Positions 63,040 through 64,000 of a DNA stretch of 64,000 nucleotides are shown here, piece after piece. How positions within the stretch are numbered: position 1 is the stretch's first letter; each line of letters opens with the position of its first letter. The stretch is from positions 4,588,001-4,652,000 of the forward strand of contig OY744472.1 of the NCBI GenBank assembly GCA_963556145.1. Direction: 5' to 3'. This DNA comes from Hygrocybe punicea. Taxonomy: Eukaryota; Basidiomycota; Agaricomycetes; Agaricales; Hygrophoraceae. Below the pieces are notes generated by a model, which had not been told where the DNA came from, ran no database searches, and worked only from the letters and a program-made list of their open reading frames with translations. Made by a program: the position numbers and the translations under genes.

Positions 63040-64000
63040 TTTGTTGTGATTTACTTCCCCAGTTCATCGGGCAGCCTCCGTTGTCCTTACCTGTCGCTTT
63101 CAACTGCCCACTGCATGCCACACCTCGTTTGGACTGATAACTTCTGGCCGGGGCTGCCCAATCGCACATCCCTTCACTTTGCACCCCCCCACCTCCTCCA
63201 AGCTTTGTTCGGCGGTTCCTGCTGCTGCCTCCCACTGATATTGAGCACACACGGCATCTTTGAACCCCCCACACCTCGTTTCACATCAAAATGATAGGCC
63301 GGTGCCAGCCAATCGCGCGTGCCATCACTTTGCCCCCCCCACCTCCTCCAAGTTTTTTTGGGTGGTTCCTGCTGCTTCCCCCCAGCGATTTCGACTATCC
63401 ATAGCACCTCTTAATTCCCTGCACCTCGTTTGGCTCGAAAATGACAGGCTGGGGCTGCCCAATCGCCCACGCCATCACATTGTCCCCCCCAGCACCCCCA
63501 AGTTGTTTTCGGCGGTTCCTGCACCTTCCACCCACCGATTTCTACCACCCACGAGATGGCACAACGCCCCGCACCTCGTTTGGCCGGAAATCGACAGGCT
63601 GGGGCTTCCAAATCGTGTGCACCATCAATTTGTCCCCCACCCCCTTGCTAAGTTTTTTCAGCAGTTCCACCTGCCGATTTCGACCAGCCACGGCATGGTA
63701 CAATCACCCGCACCTCATATGGCCTGAAAACGACAGGCTGGGGCTTCCCAATCGCATGCACCATCAATTTGTCCCCCACCCCCCTGCTAAGTTTTTTCAG
63801 CAGTTCCTGCACCTTCCACCCGCCGATTTTGACCACCCATGGCATGGTACAACCCTGCGCACCTCGTTTAGCCCACAAACAACAGGCTGGCGCTTCCAAA
63901 TGGCCCGCACCATTAATTTGTCCCCCACCCCCCCCTCAAGTTTTTTCGGTGGTTCCTGCACCTTCCAGCCGCTGATTTCGACCACCCATGACATGATCCA
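63040..64000. repeat. Satellite, units of about 139-150 bp, runs off window
   Basis: The motif GACCACCCATGGCATGG and variants recurs at 63,101, 63,243, 63,393, 63,543, 63,682, 63,831 and 63,980, i.e. every 139-150 bp. Each unit also has CACCTCGTTTG(G/C), TTTGTCCCCC and GTTTTTTCGG(C/T)GGTTCCTGC. The minus strand stays open over stretches of several units, but the frame shifts between units. Confidence 0.9.

Overview
This is nuclear DNA of a filamentous basidiomycete, most likely an agaricomycete. The evidence is short GT-AG introns (42-68 nt) with CTAAY-like branch sites, a fungal chromodomain Ty3 retrotransposon, Plavaka-type transposase pieces, a basidiomycete-like SPC25, and fungal ARID and flavin-monooxygenase genes. 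The window is dominated by mobile DNA. Few genes look intact: SPC25 (38.0-38.9 kb), a PheA/TfdB-type FAD monooxygenase (44.0-45.5 kb), an ARID-domain gene (35.9-37.6 kb) and an AT-hook gene (39.1-40.6 kb).

0-14.8 kb: a frameshifted membrane-protein gene, two copies of a large palindromic element with 3-bp target duplications, a decayed Helitron replicase N-terminus, and a host gene (8.7-11.75 kb) split inside an exon by a 2.2-kb fold-back element. Fragments of a copia reverse transcriptase and of another gene follow.

14.9-34.1 kb: a five-layer nest. A TIR element that captured a RhoGAP-like host gene fragment (left part 14,900-16,150, right part 32,040-32,464) was hit by an LTR now left as a solo LTR (16,151-32,035). 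That LTR was hit by a Ty3 chromovirus (16,508-31,765, target duplication ACATC). The chromovirus took two further hits. Element A (17,491-22,936, 903-bp LTRs) sits in gag. Element B (27,944-30,479, 114-bp LTRs) sits in a spliced antisense gene lying between pol and the 3' LTR. Every junction gives matching target duplications, and the reading frames resume across A and B. A second, uninterrupted copy of the RhoGAP-carrying element is at 32,586-34,110.

35-48 kb: the gene-richest part. It holds the ARID gene, SPC25, and a 2.92-kb Tc1/mariner element (39,016-41,935, TA duplications, about 82-bp TIRs) that carries both a DD34E transposase and a three-exon AT-hook protein. A NACHT fragment next to a damaged METTL16-like gene, the FAD monooxygenase with a mariner MITE in its promoter, and a damaged hypothetical gene ending at a second solo LTR follow.

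48-64 kb: tandem repeats, two hAT-type non-autonomous elements with perfect 8-bp target duplications (plus a third, truncated one), a 23-bp minisatellite, Plavaka transposase remnants, element C (53,242-55,865, minus strand), a decayed second copy of the monooxygenase first exon with its promoter, and a satellite of about 147-bp units running off the window.

The main candidates for undescribed biology are: (i) elements A, B and C, LTR elements with 4-bp target duplications that encode only a repeat-rich Pro/Ser/Thr protein and no reverse transcriptase; (ii) the two-gene Tc1/mariner element; (iii) the antisense coiled-coil/Zn2Cys6-like gene of the chromovirus.
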